64,000 nucleotides of DNA from JAHDVS01 sp964370985 (GCA_964370985.1 CAYJLE010000010.1:19520-83519); one strand, 5' to 3'. Shown: positions 25,289 through 33,526, counted from the first letter of the stretch. The notes: generated by a model not told the origin, from the sequence alone. A program made the numbers and translations.

Positions 25289-26868
25289 CAGCGTGCACCG
25301 CCGGTCGGTCGCAGGGGCAGGACCACGCCCGACGGCGGCTCCGAGGTGGCGGCGGTCTGCCCGACCCGGTAGCGGTACGCGGTCTGGCCGTCCCGCAGCA
25401 CGTACGTTCCTCGCTCGTGCAGGACGAGCCCGTCGTGGCGCTCGGCGAGTCGCATCAGCGTCTCGATCGAGCCCACGTCGACGGAGTCGGGGGCTTCCGT
25501 CTGCGCCAGGCCGGAGACCGAGACGAGCCGCGAGGAGTAGGCGCGCGCGATCCGGGAGGGCTCGTCGCGGCGGCCCGGCCCCCGCACGAACAGGAGTAGC
25601 GCCACCAGGCCGATCAGCCCGAGGGCGGCGCCGCACAGGGCGACGACGCGGGCAGTCGCGACGTTGAGGGAGAGGCGGCCGAGGCCGATCGCGTTCGGGC
25701 GGGCCGCGGCGATCGAGCCGTCGCGCTCGTGGACGAAGGCCGTCTCCGCGTCGACGGACCCGTCCGGCGTGAGGCGGTGGTCGTCGAGCCGCAGCACCAC
25801 CTCCGGGGCGAACGCGGTCGCGATCCGGGCGCCTCCGATCTCCCCGTGCACGTCGACGCGCGGAGCCAGGGTGACGAGGTAGCTCGAGGCGTCGGTGCCG
25901 GTCTGGCGCTCGAACCGCTCGACCATCGCCAGCAGCCTGCGAAGATCGAGGATCCCGGCGATCGTCGCCCGTTCGCCTGCCAGCGGCGCCGGAGCCGCGA
26001 GCACGAGCGTCCGGCTCCAGCCGCCACCGTCGCTCAGGACGGCAGTGAGCCCCGCCGTGCCGGCCACGGACAGCGGGAGCTCCGATCCGAGCTCGTAGGT
26101 GAACGAGACGGGCAGACGGTCGACCCGACGCACGAACACGGACTCGCCCGTGTCGACCGCGCCGTCGGGGTAGACGGCGTCGGGCTTCACCCGGGCCTCG
26201 TAGGAGAGGGTCGCACGCTCGCGGTAGGCGCCCGCTACCTCCGACTCGCGCTCGAGCGGGCGAGCGAACGAGACGGCCACGAGCAGAGCCGAGAGGCCGA
26301 GCACCGCGGCGGGGGCTGCGAGAGCGGCGGGCGGGAGGTGCAGGCCGCGGGACCTGGAAGGCGCTGCTCCTGCTCCCGCGCGCAGGAGCCGCGTCCGCAC
26401 GCCGAACCCGGCCCCGCCAAGCAGAGCGAGGAGGCTGACCGCTCCCGCGGCGAGCGCGGCGTTCCGGGGCTCGTGCAGCCAACCGAGCGGGAGACCGGCG
26501 TACGGCACGGTCACCCACAGCTCGCCGACGAGCGCCGACGCGGGCGGCCGCTCCACATCCTCGAAGTCGTTCGCGTCACCCCGGAAGGCGTAGCGCTCGC
26601 CGTCGCGGCCAGCAATCCGGTGCAGGACGAGCCGGCCGAGCTTCTCGCTCCTGTAGCCGACCACGTCACCCACCTCGTAGCTTCGCCGTGCCCGCAGGAT
26701 GGCGAGGTCTCCCCGTGCGAGCGCCGGCTCCATGCTCGAGCCCTCGACGATCGCGTACTCGGTCGCGCCCCCGATCGCGCCCGGCGCGAGAAGGGCCCAG
26801 CCGAGCGTCAGAGCAAGGACCGTGACGACGGCGCCGGCGGACAGGGAGGCGATGCTGCGACGGCTCAT
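25288..26868 (-). CDS. sipW: SipW-type signal peptidase I with long C-terminal extension (DUF5305-like)
   Basis: Residues 1-150 are an S26B signal peptidase: a membrane segment, the serine motif VEGSSMEPALARGD, and RLVLHRIAGRD in which His takes the place of the bacterial catalytic Lys, as in SipW and archaeal/ER enzymes; GDANDFED closes the domain. After two more membrane segments an extracytoplasmic domain of about 220 residues follows (RERATLSYEARVKPDAVYPD, then SYLVTLAPRVDVHGEIGG), resembling DUF5305, then a membrane segment and a cytoplasmic tail. The protein is 526 residues, far longer than SipW (about 190). Its two neighbours are likely substrates. Confidence 0.87.
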   Translation of the reverse strand: MSRRSIASLSAGAVVTVLALTLGWALLAPGAIGGATEYAIVEGSSMEPALARGDLAILRARRSYEVGDVVGYRSEKLGRLVLHRIAGRDGERYAFRGDANDFEDVERPPASALVGELWVTVPYAGLPLGWLHEPRNAALAAGAVSLLALLGGAGFGVRTRLLRAGAGAAPSRSRGLHLPPAALAAPAAVLGLSALLVAVSFARPLERESEVAGAYRERATLSYEARVKPDAVYPDGAVDTGESVFVRRVDRLPVSFTYELGSELPLSVAGTAGLTAVLSDGGGWSRTLVLAAPAPLAGERATIAGILDLRRLLAMVERFERQTGTDASSYLVTLAPRVDVHGEIGGARIATAFAPEVVLRLDDHRLTPDGSVDAETAFVHERDGSIAAARPNAIGLGRLSLNVATARVVALCGAALGLIGLVALLLFVRGPGRRDEPSRIARAYSSRLVSVSGLAQTEAPDSVDVGSIETLMRLAERHDGLVLHERGTYVLRDGQTAYRYRVGQTAATSEPPSGVVLPLRPTGGAR

Positions 26869-26885
26869 GGGCGCCTGACCGGGCC

Positions 26886-26910
26886 GGGCGGCGCCGGCCA
26901 GGCGCCGCCC
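26886..26910 (-). promoter_or_regulatory. strong intra-operon hairpin between the TasA-like gene and sipW
   Basis: A perfect 10-bp inverted repeat (26886-26895 and 26901-26910, GGGCGGCGCC paired with GGCGCCGCCC) with a 5-base loop lies between the upstream stop at 26922 and the sipW start at 26868. There is no U-tract, so it is not a standard terminator. It could attenuate transcription or protect the upstream mRNA, giving more matrix protein than peptidase. Confidence 0.55.
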
Positions 26911-26921
26911 GCCCCCAGTCA

Positions 26922-27305
26922 CTACTGCGTAGCCACCACCGTGAGCTGCGTGGCGGCGACGACCGTCGCCTGCGGCGAGGTCGTGCTGCAGGTCACGCTC
27001 CCCGACGAGTTCGTGCAGGAGTACCAGGCCCCGCTCGGCTCGAGCTGGGCCCTCACCGTCGTCGCCGCCGCCGGCGAAAGCGTGAACGTCACCTGGTCGA
27101 GATTCGTCGGCGTCGTCGAGTTCAGCCCGTACTGCACGTTCGTGATCGCATACCCGCTGATCGCACCGCTGCCGGAGCCGGCGCTCGTGGCGGGCACGGT
27201 GTTGCTCGCCGTGAACGCGTACGTGCCGAGCCCGATCGCGGCCGCGACGATGACCGCCACCGCCGTTCTCCCCGACAGTCCGATCACCCGCCTCGATGGC
27301 CCCAT
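26922..27305 (-). CDS. TasA/CalY-like exported protein with SipW-type signal
   Basis: A 127-residue protein starting ATG at 27305. The N-terminus has a basic head, the hydrophobic GRTAVAVIVAAAIGLGTYAF, then TASNTVPATSAGSGSG, the layout of SipW-dependent signals in camelysin/TasA proteins. The mature domain is Thr/Ser-rich beta-strand text (ISGYAITNVQYGLNSTTP) with two Cys (WYSCTN, VTCSTT) likely paired. It heads the operon sipW belongs to. By analogy with tapA-sipW-tasA it may form surface fibres; that function is inferred. Confidence 0.75.
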   Translation of the reverse strand: MGPSRRVIGLSGRTAVAVIVAAAIGLGTYAFTASNTVPATSAGSGSGAISGYAITNVQYGLNSTTPTNLDQVTFTLSPAAATTVRAQLEPSGAWYSCTNSSGSVTCSTTSPQATVVAATQLTVVATQ

Positions 27306-27320
27306 CAAGTCCGTCCCTTC

Positions 27321-27477
27321 CGGGGTTCGATCCCCGATCCGTCGTAGGTCGCCTACTCCGTTCCGGGGATCCCATCGTGCCGGAAGGGGAGGCGGTAGAC
27401 CCCCGATCGGGGGATACCGGGGCAACCGCGACGCTTCCACCCGCGGCTGACGTGGATCCCCCGATCGGAGGGGATCC
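27321..27477. promoter_or_regulatory. palindrome-rich divergent control region
   Basis: The intergenic space between the TasA-like gene (minus) and the Tat-exported protein (plus) holds repeated CCCCGATC elements: a hairpin CGGGG-TTCGAT-CCCCG at 27321-27336, a perfect 14-bp palindrome CCCCCGATCGGGGG at 27400-27413, and GGATCCCCCGATCGG within an imperfect palindrome at 27454-27477. The two CGATCG cores are 58 bp apart. They look like operator sites for one regulator controlling both directions. No factor can be named. Confidence 0.5.
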
Positions 27478-27659
27478 CCATCCCGGGCGTCGATGTGTCC
27501 CCCGTGTCGAGGATCCTCGCCTCCCCCCTTCCCGGTCAGGGAAGCCGCAGAGCGACCGCCGCGCCGGCCGCGCCGGGCACCGGTCTCCAACGGGAGGAGC
27601 ACGTCCCCGCAAGGGGGCGCGCCTCCTCCCCCGGGGATCACGCCGGGCGCATTCTTCCG

Positions 27660-28496
27660 GTGCCCGCGGGCGCACCCTGCGGCTCCCCTGGCCGGGACGG
27701 GGGCGAGCGCAGCCTCTCCCGCCGCGGCTTCCTCGGCTTCGGCCTGGTCGCGGCCGCCGGTGCCGCCGCGTGCATCGCCCCGCGCGCGTGGGCGAGCCCG
27801 CCGGCCCAGCTTTGGGGGCTCGACCCCGACTGGGGTGGAGAGAGCTGCTCGTGCGGCGGCTGCGGGGCGTGCAGGTCGCATGCCGCGAACAAGCTCTTCG
27901 CGAGCGCTGCGGCAGCCAACGCGGGTCGCGCGCACGTCTTCTGCAAGTGCCTCGTCGTCCCGGTCGGGACGATCGACCAGGGCGTCTACGACCAGCTGTT
28001 CGTCGCCGGGAGCAGCCGTCCGTCTGTCGATCGTCGTGAGCAGTGGGCCCGGAGTGTGCTCGCGCAGACACCTCACGTGCCCGCGCCGTCAAGCCCAACT
28101 CCGCCACCGGCCGGCACCGGGGGCGGAACGGCTCCCGTGGACTCCGGCGACCCGGGCTGCCCGGCCGATCGCGGCCCCGCCGCCGCGGACGGGGTCGTCC
28201 GGGCCTCGTTCCGCGCGCGCATCAGGCGGCGCTCGCGCGGCAGGCGAATCCTCTCGGTCGAGGTCAACGCCCGCCAGACGGTCGACGCGTCAGTCACCCT
28301 CGCCCGCTGTGGCGAAACGGTTGCCGCGCGCACGGTCACTTGCATCAGGGGCCGCCGCACCATCGTGCTCTCGATCCCGAACGGGGTCACGCCCGGCCAC
28401 GCGATCGCCCAGCTCGAGTTCCGCGATCGCGCCGGCGACCGGAAAGTCACCGCCCGCGCGCTCCGGATCCCGGCGCGAGCCGGGACGATGACCTGA
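27660..28496 (+). CDS. Tat-exported Cys-rich protein with CxCxxCxxC...CxC module
   Basis: About 278 residues. The Tat signal is SLSRRGFLGFGLVAAAGA followed by a hydrophobic core ending RAWA-SP. Next is a cysteine/histidine module: GESCSCGGCGACRSHAANKL, then RAHVFCKCLVVPVG, seven Cys and two or three His in about 55 residues, suggestive of metal binding. A Pro/Ser/Thr linker leads to a C-terminal beta-rich domain (RRILSVEVNARQTVDASVTL). GTG 27660 is chosen to give a normal Tat N-region; an in-frame GTG at 27495 is possible. Family unnamed; it diverges from the SipW operon. Confidence 0.65.
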   Translation: MPAGAPCGSPGRDGGERSLSRRGFLGFGLVAAAGAAACIAPRAWASPPAQLWGLDPDWGGESCSCGGCGACRSHAANKLFASAAAANAGRAHVFCKCLVVPVGTIDQGVYDQLFVAGSSRPSVDRREQWARSVLAQTPHVPAPSSPTPPPAGTGGGTAPVDSGDPGCPADRGPAAADGVVRASFRARIRRRSRGRRILSVEVNARQTVDASVTLARCGETVAARTVTCIRGRRTIVLSIPNGVTPGHAIAQLEFRDRAGDRKVTARALRIPARAGTMT

Positions 28497-28651
28497 CGCG
28501 CCGCGCCGTTCCGGCTCCGTCCGCGCCCCGACGACCGTCAGCCTCCCTGACACCGGACGGGCCTCTGCGAGCCGCACCGCGGGCCGCCGCCTGACTCGAT
28601 CCCTCGCACGGGTGAAGGAGGCCGGCGTCCGATCGCCCGATCCAGGGAGGG

Positions 28652-29497
28652 ATGAGATTCATCCCGAGACTGCGCCTCGCGCCCGCCAGCCTCGCCCTGC
28701 TAGCAGCGGCACTCGCCCCCTCCCTCGTCTTCGCGCTGCCGCCGGCAGCCGCGGCTCCGGCCGCCAGCTCGCGGCCCACGCCGGCAACGCCTGCGGCTCC
28801 GGCCGCGGTCGAAGAGACCGGGCCCAGGCCCGCCCCGACGATGCTCCGGCGGCCGGCCCGCGCGACGGCGGAGAAGCCTCCGGTCAGCGAGCCCCCGCCC
28901 GCCTTCCTGGGTGCCCGGGCGGCGGGGCAGGACCCGCTCGCCCTGCGCGCGCGTCCCGGCGGGCGGCTGCTGGCGGGCCTGCCGCGGACGACCGAGTTCG
29001 GCTCGCCGCGCGTGCTCTCGGTCGTCGAGCGCCGCGGCGGCTGGGTCGGCGTGACCACCCCCGAGCTCCCGAACGGGAAGCTCGGCTGGGTGCGGGCCGC
29101 CGACGTCGAGCTGACGCCGATCGCACTCAGCATCGTGATCGACCTCTCCGACCGCAGCCTCGCCGTCCACCGCGGCGAGCGCGTCGTGCGGCGGGTCACG
29201 GTCGGCGTCGGCGCAGCGGGATCGCCCACCCCCACCGGGCGCTTCGCGGTCACGGACAAGCTGGCGGGCGGCGACTACGGCCCCTACTACGGCTGCTGCA
29301 TCCTCGCTCTCTCCGGCCGCCAGCCCGAGCTTCCCCCCGGCTGGACGGGCGGCGACCGGATCGCGATCCACGGGACGAACGACGCAGGCTCCGTCGGGGC
29401 CGCCCGTTCCGCGGGCTGCCTGCGCGCCAGCGATGTCGACCTGCGCGCCCTCATGCGGCTACTGCCGCTGGGGACGCCAGTCGTGATCCGCGCCTGA
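28652..29497 (+). CDS. L,D-transpeptidase (YkuD family), secreted
   Basis: A 281-residue exported protein: signal peptide (LAPASLALLAAALAPSLVFA), Ala/Pro-rich linker, an SH3-like segment (GWVGVTTPELPNGKLGWVR), and a YkuD domain from ALSIVIDLSDRSLAVHRGER. The catalytic region is DRIAIHGTNDAGSVGAARSAGCLRAS, in two parts carrying the conserved His and nucleophile Cys (SAGCLR). These enzymes form 3-3 crosslinks in peptidoglycan or attach proteins to it. The 155 bp between it and the upstream gene contain no recognised gene. Confidence 0.9.
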   Translation: MRFIPRLRLAPASLALLAAALAPSLVFALPPAAAAPAASSRPTPATPAAPAAVEETGPRPAPTMLRRPARATAEKPPVSEPPPAFLGARAAGQDPLALRARPGGRLLAGLPRTTEFGSPRVLSVVERRGGWVGVTTPELPNGKLGWVRAADVELTPIALSIVIDLSDRSLAVHRGERVVRRVTVGVGAAGSPTPTGRFAVTDKLAGGDYGPYYGCCILALSGRQPELPPGWTGGDRIAIHGTNDAGSVGAARSAGCLRASDVDLRALMRLLPLGTPVVIRA

Positions 29498-29505
29498 GGG
29501 CTGAG

Positions 29506-29838
29506 CTAGCCGCCCGTCCTCGATTCGAGCGCGACCCGCTCGATGCCTTCGAGGCCGCGGCTGTAGAACACCGCCTCGACGACGCGGCGATCCTCGATTC
29601 TCTGGATCAGCACCGGGTCGGCGTCCGAGTCCCGCAGGTCCGATACGCGACGGACGAAGCTGCCCTTGGCCTCGGGCTCCGAGACGTACCAGTGACTCCG
29701 CCTGGCCCAGGGCCGCTCGACCGCCACCCCGTGCCCGCCGATGCGCGCCCCGGACTCGCAGATCGAGACCTCCTGGCGGAGGTCAGGCCTGAGCGCCGGG
29801 GCGAAGGTCGGGGGCACAGCAGCCGACGTCGCCCTCAC
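29506..29838 (-). CDS. hypothetical protein
   Basis: A 110-residue reading frame converging on the L,D-transpeptidase gene (8 bp apart). Its composition is protein-like in the second half: ERPWARRSHWYVSEPEAKGS, then RRVSDLRDSDADPVLIQRIE and RVVEAVFYSRGLEGIE, with aromatic and charged residues spread as in a folded domain. The start is uncertain and the first 40 residues look weak. No family recognised; no better frame covers the stretch. Confidence 0.45.
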   Translation of the reverse strand: MRATSAAVPPTFAPALRPDLRQEVSICESGARIGGHGVAVERPWARRSHWYVSEPEAKGSFVRRVSDLRDSDADPVLIQRIEDRRVVEAVFYSRGLEGIERVALESRTGG

Positions 29839-29905
29839 CCCCCTATCGTCTCACGTGGGGCCGAGCGATGTCTCCGGGCTGCCGGCCGATCGGGGCCGGC
29901 CCGGC

Positions 29906-31108
29906 CTACTTTCGCCCTATCGCCCGCCAGAGCCGCACCAGCTCGCGCCCGGGCGTCGTGAGCAGGAGCCCGGCGGTGCACACGGCAGCCGCGGCCAGCG
30001 AGACGGCGAGCCAGCTCCAGTCCGAGATCTCGAGCGCGGCCAGGATCCCGACGGCGAGCCCGAACGGGAGGCCGACGACGGTCAGGACGCCGAGCAGCGC
30101 TCCCGCACGGTTGCTCGCCGCGGTCTGCGCCTTGCGCGCCGACTCGGTCAGCTGCTCGGCGACCTGCTCGAGGAGCTCGGGGATCTCGTTCTGGCGGTGG
30201 TAGGCGCGCAGCACCTGGTTCCCGTGCCACTGCGGGCCGAGCTGCTGCCACCAGTAGACGTTGCGAAACTCCGCCAGCTCGCGCTCGAGCGCGTCCAGGC
30301 GGTCCGGGTGGCGCACCGGGTCGCCGAGGGCCGCGAGGTCGTCTGCGATCTCGCCGAGGCGGCGTCCCTGGATCATCCCCAGCAGGAACGCGTCGAGGTA
30401 GATCGTGCGGAAGTGAAGCTCGGGGTCGTCGGCGAGCCGGTAGATCGGGCCCATGTCCGGGCCGGACCCGAGGAACGCCGCGCCGTCGCGCAGGACGAGC
30501 GCCAGCCAGCCGTCCGAGAGACGCAGGAGCGAGTCGGCGAGCCCATCCCCGATCTCCGGAGCCGGACGGTACGCGCCGGCAGGCGTCGCGGAAGCCAGGA
30601 GCCAGAGCCACTGCAGCTCGGGTGTCCAACGATCGTACGCGGGCGACGGCAGCGGCCGGTCGAGCGCTCCCTCGGGCGTGACCTGCACGAGCACGGTTGC
30701 TCTCCGCACCCGGGCGCCGACCCGGCCGCGGCCGTCGAGCAGGCTCTCGCACCAGCCCCGCATCGCAGAGCCGGCACCGAGGTCGACGAGGTGCCGGAGC
30801 CCTTCGACGAGCCCGGGCCCGTCCGCCCGCATGGTGCCGTGGACGACGAGCAGGAGTCCCCCCGCGAGCTCGAGCCCGCTGACCTCGAAGTCGAGCCCGG
30901 GCGGGCTTTCTGACGGCTCGGCGAAGCGGTGCACGCGCCCGGGGCCGTACAAGGCCTGGCCTGCGCGGCGGTTGAAGTACGAGCGGCGCGCGTCCGCGGC
31001 GGCGACCGCACCGCCTGCCCGCAGCGGCAGCGGCCCCTCCTCCCACGCCGGCAACCCGTCGAGCTCGACGTCGGCGACGAGAATCACCGCCGGCCGGACG
31101 AAGGTCAT
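29906..31108 (-). CDS. uncharacterised protein with C-terminal membrane hairpin
   Basis: A 400-residue protein, ATG at 31108 (TFVRPAVILVADVELDGLPA). The N-terminal 300 residues are soluble, rich in Trp/Leu (YDRWTPELQWLWLLASATP). A helical segment (LDALERELAEFRNVYWWQQL) and a coiled stretch (LLEQVAEQLTESARKAQTAA) lead to two membrane segments (LLGVLTVVGLPFGLAVGILA and WLAVSLAAAAVCTAGLLL). The overall plan, soluble domain, long helix, two C-terminal segments, recalls CorA-type proteins, but no GMN motif is present. Function unknown. Confidence 0.65.
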   Translation of the reverse strand: MTFVRPAVILVADVELDGLPAWEEGPLPLRAGGAVAAADARRSYFNRRAGQALYGPGRVHRFAEPSESPPGLDFEVSGLELAGGLLLVVHGTMRADGPGLVEGLRHLVDLGAGSAMRGWCESLLDGRGRVGARVRRATVLVQVTPEGALDRPLPSPAYDRWTPELQWLWLLASATPAGAYRPAPEIGDGLADSLLRLSDGWLALVLRDGAAFLGSGPDMGPIYRLADDPELHFRTIYLDAFLLGMIQGRRLGEIADDLAALGDPVRHPDRLDALERELAEFRNVYWWQQLGPQWHGNQVLRAYHRQNEIPELLEQVAEQLTESARKAQTAASNRAGALLGVLTVVGLPFGLAVGILAALEISDWSWLAVSLAAAAVCTAGLLLTTPGRELVRLWRAIGRK

Positions 31109-31192
31109 GGCAACTCCGCGAGCATGGCCCGGGCTTTCGCCGCGGAGACCGGGTTGCCCTGCTCGCCGCGGCGCCACTCCGACCGCTCCGCG

Positions 31193-31255
31193 GTGCCTGG
31201 CACGTGCCTGGCACGTGCCAGGCTGGTGCCAGGCACCGGGCGAGGTGCCAGGCAC
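31193..31255. repeat. cluster of GTGCCTGGCAC / GTGCCAGGCAC repeats
   Basis: Between two minus-strand genes, GTGCCTGGCAC occurs at 31193-31203 and 31204-31214, followed by its reverse complement GTGCCAGGCAC complete at 31226-31236 and 31245-31255 and partial at 31215-31223. The array can fold into one long stem, with the two direct copies pairing to the inverted ones. It lies just past the stop of the beta-propeller gene, so it could act as a transcript end or be a REP-like repeat. Confidence 0.75.
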
Positions 31256-31275
31256 CGGGCGACCGGGCGATGGTG

Positions 31276-32397
31276 TCAGTGCTGGTGGCCGCCGCCGGCG
31301 GAGCCGCCGCCGTCGAGGCGGCCGCCGAGCGGGAGCTCGAGCTCGAGCGGGCGCCCGAAGATCTCGACCTGGCGCTCGTGCTCCTGGGCGACCGGCGAGA
31401 AGCTGACGCCGTTCGGCTCGCCGCCGACCGGGATCCGGTCGACGACCTCGCGGCGCTCGAGATCGACGACGACGAGCTCGCCGGCCCAGGTCGTGGTGAC
31501 GAACGCCTGCCGGCCGGTCGGATCGACGGCGACACCGTGGGCGCCGGAGCCGACCGTGAGCAGGCCCGTCACGGTCATCGCGGCGGTGTCGACGAACGCG
31601 AGCGTGTCGCCCGGCGCCTCCTTCGTGCCCTGGGAGGCAACGAGGAGCGTCGCCCCGTCGGGCGTGACGGCGACCTGCACCGGCCCCGCCGGCACCGCAA
31701 CTCGCCCGGCGACGGCCATGGCCTCGAGATCGACCTTGACGACCTCGCCGGGCGCGTTCAGGGAGACGTAGGCGTGGCTTCCGTCGGGCGAGTAGGCGAC
31801 CTGGACGGGCGCCTCTCCCACGCGCACGTCGCCGAGCGGACGCAGGCCCTCGACGTCGTAGAGCGTGACGGTGTCGGCGCCCATGTTGGCCACGAGCGCC
31901 GTCCGCCCGTCCGGGCTCGGGCGCAGACCGTGCGGATAGGAGCCGGCCGGCAACTCCGCGTCGAGCGACATCGCCGCCACGTCGATGACGGCGACCGTGT
32001 CGGTGCCGGCGACGGTGACGAGGGCGCGGCGGCCGTTGGGTGTCACGATCACGTGGGCGGGGGCCTCGCCGACGAGGACGGTGCCGACCACGGTGCCGCC
32101 GGTCGGGTCGATCGCGGCGACGAGCCCGCGGGCGGTGCTGGTCGCCCAGACTGTGCGCCCGTCCGGGGAAACCTGGACGTTGTGGGGCGCGGCAATCCCC
32201 GCGAGCACGGTGACGACGAGGTGCGTGTCTGCATCGATTCCGGTGAGCCGGTCGGAGCCTTCGTTTGCGACCCAGATCGTCCCTTCGAGGACGCCGCCGC
32301 CGCCGCGCTCCTCGACGAGGGCGAAGGAGAGCGCGGCAGGCAGCGCGATCGCGGCAGCGAGGGCGACGGTGACGGTGGCCACGAAGCGGCGGCTCAT
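31276..32397 (-). CDS. secreted YVTN-type beta-propeller protein
   Basis: A 373-residue protein with a signal peptide (FVATVTVALAAAIALPAALS) and about seven blades of the YVTN/NHL type, each with a turn like VSPDGRTVWAT, VTPNGRRALVT, PSPDGRTALVAN, YSPDGSHAYVS. Blades carry VVxVDL or VAVIDV strands. The C-terminal tail is Gly-rich and ends GGGHQH, a possible metal-binding tail. The start overlaps the ctaA stop by 4 bp. It may be an extracytoplasmic partner of respiratory or copper proteins; that is inferred only from the neighbour. Confidence 0.8.
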   Translation of the reverse strand: MSRRFVATVTVALAAAIALPAALSFALVEERGGGGVLEGTIWVANEGSDRLTGIDADTHLVVTVLAGIAAPHNVQVSPDGRTVWATSTARGLVAAIDPTGGTVVGTVLVGEAPAHVIVTPNGRRALVTVAGTDTVAVIDVAAMSLDAELPAGSYPHGLRPSPDGRTALVANMGADTVTLYDVEGLRPLGDVRVGEAPVQVAYSPDGSHAYVSLNAPGEVVKVDLEAMAVAGRVAVPAGPVQVAVTPDGATLLVASQGTKEAPGDTLAFVDTAAMTVTGLLTVGSGAHGVAVDPTGRQAFVTTTWAGELVVVDLERREVVDRIPVGGEPNGVSFSPVAQEHERQVEIFGRPLELELPLGGRLDGGGSAGGGHQH

Positions 32398-33347
32398 CGA
32401 CCCGCCTGGTGCGCGACCGCCTCGACCGGAGTCCGGGAGCGGAGCGCAGTCGGGGCGAGGACGAACGCGAGCAGAGCGACGGTGGCAGCCCAGACGGTGC
32501 CGCCGCCGGCGACGTGGAGGATGCGAAACACTTCATGGGCGAGCGAGCCGTGGCTCGAGAGCACCATGCCGATCCCGAAGCCGACCTGGGCGAGCGCGGC
32601 GCAGGCGGGTGCCGCCCCGAGCAGCCGCGGTCCGCGGCCGCGCAGGGCGAGCACGAACAGGACGAGCGCGAGCGCGAGCGCCGCGTACCCGGTCGAGCGA
32701 TGCACGACCTGGAGGACGGCGAGGCTGCCGCCGCTCGCGACGCCGCCGTTGCACGCGGGCCACTCCTCGCCGCAGGCATGCATCCCGTCGGTAGTGACGA
32801 CCGCGGCGCCGAGCGAGACGAGCAGGAGTGCGGCGGTGGCGAGCGTGAGCGCGACCCGCCGGAACCCGTCGCTCACGGGCAGGGGCCCGCGGCGCACCGC
32901 TATCGCGGCAGCGAACGTGGCGAGCGCGAGCATCGCCATCCCGACCATGAAGTGGACACCGACGAGCCTGTCGGGAAGCTCGAGCCAGACCACGATCGCG
33001 CCGAGCACGGCCTGGAACGGCACGAGCACGACCGCCGCGGCGAGCGGCACGAGGAGGTCGCGGCGCGAACGGTAGCGCCGGAGCGCCCACACCGTCGCCC
33101 AGACGAGCAGCGCGATCGAGATCGCCGCCGTCGCCCGGTGCGAGAACTCGATCAGCGGCTCCTTGTAGCCGGACGGCACGATCCGCCCGCCGCAGAGCGG
33201 CCAGTCGGGGCAGCCGAGCCCGGACTCGGACACGCGCACGATCCCCCCGACCGCGACGAGCGCCCACACGGCAACGGCGGTCGCGACGACGAGCCGCCGG
33301 AATCCGGCCGCGAGGTCGGGCGGGGGCGTGTCGGCGTCGGCTGGCAC
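32394..33347 (-). CDS. ctaA: heme A synthase (COX15/CtaA family)
   Basis: CtaA oxidises the C8 methyl of heme O to give heme A for cytochrome oxidase. The 317-residue protein has eight hydrophobic segments and the conserved histidines in IEFSHRATAA, LVGVHFMVGM, LQVVHRSTGY and FRILHVAGG. Paired Cys occur in external loops (GCPDWPLC and CGEEWPAC), as in the Bacillus type. No ctaB or oxidase subunit gene is in the window. It overlaps the propeller gene by 4 bp. Confidence 0.92.
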   Translation of the reverse strand: MPADADTPPPDLAAGFRRLVVATAVAVWALVAVGGIVRVSESGLGCPDWPLCGGRIVPSGYKEPLIEFSHRATAAISIALLVWATVWALRRYRSRRDLLVPLAAAVVLVPFQAVLGAIVVWLELPDRLVGVHFMVGMAMLALATFAAAIAVRRGPLPVSDGFRRVALTLATAALLLVSLGAAVVTTDGMHACGEEWPACNGGVASGGSLAVLQVVHRSTGYAALALALVLFVLALRGRGPRLLGAAPACAALAQVGFGIGMVLSSHGSLAHEVFRILHVAGGGTVWAATVALLAFVLAPTALRSRTPVEAVAHQAGR

Positions 33348-33526
33348 CGTCGCAAGTATCGGCCAAGGCGCCCGAGCGCCGCTCCGGTCAGAGACAACCC
33401 CGATCGCCGAGCCTGATCGGCGTCGACACGTGGGTCATGGACAGCCGTCCGCGAGTGTCGCCGGCCGAGCCGCAACCCGCGTAAGACGGCACCGCGATCC
33501 GGGCGACTCACGCATAGCATCCGGGC

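Noticed and set aside
27321..27336. Sequence GGGGTTCGATCCCC looks like a tRNA T-arm
   Set aside because: No acceptor, D or anticodon stems can be drawn upstream on either strand, and the upstream side is coding for the TasA-like protein. It is better explained as one of the CCCCGATC palindromes.
30373..31406. Long open frames opposite the 29906-31108 gene
   Set aside because: Arg/Ser/Pro-rich composition typical of antisense frames in GC-rich DNA; the minus-strand frame has membrane segments and normal composition.
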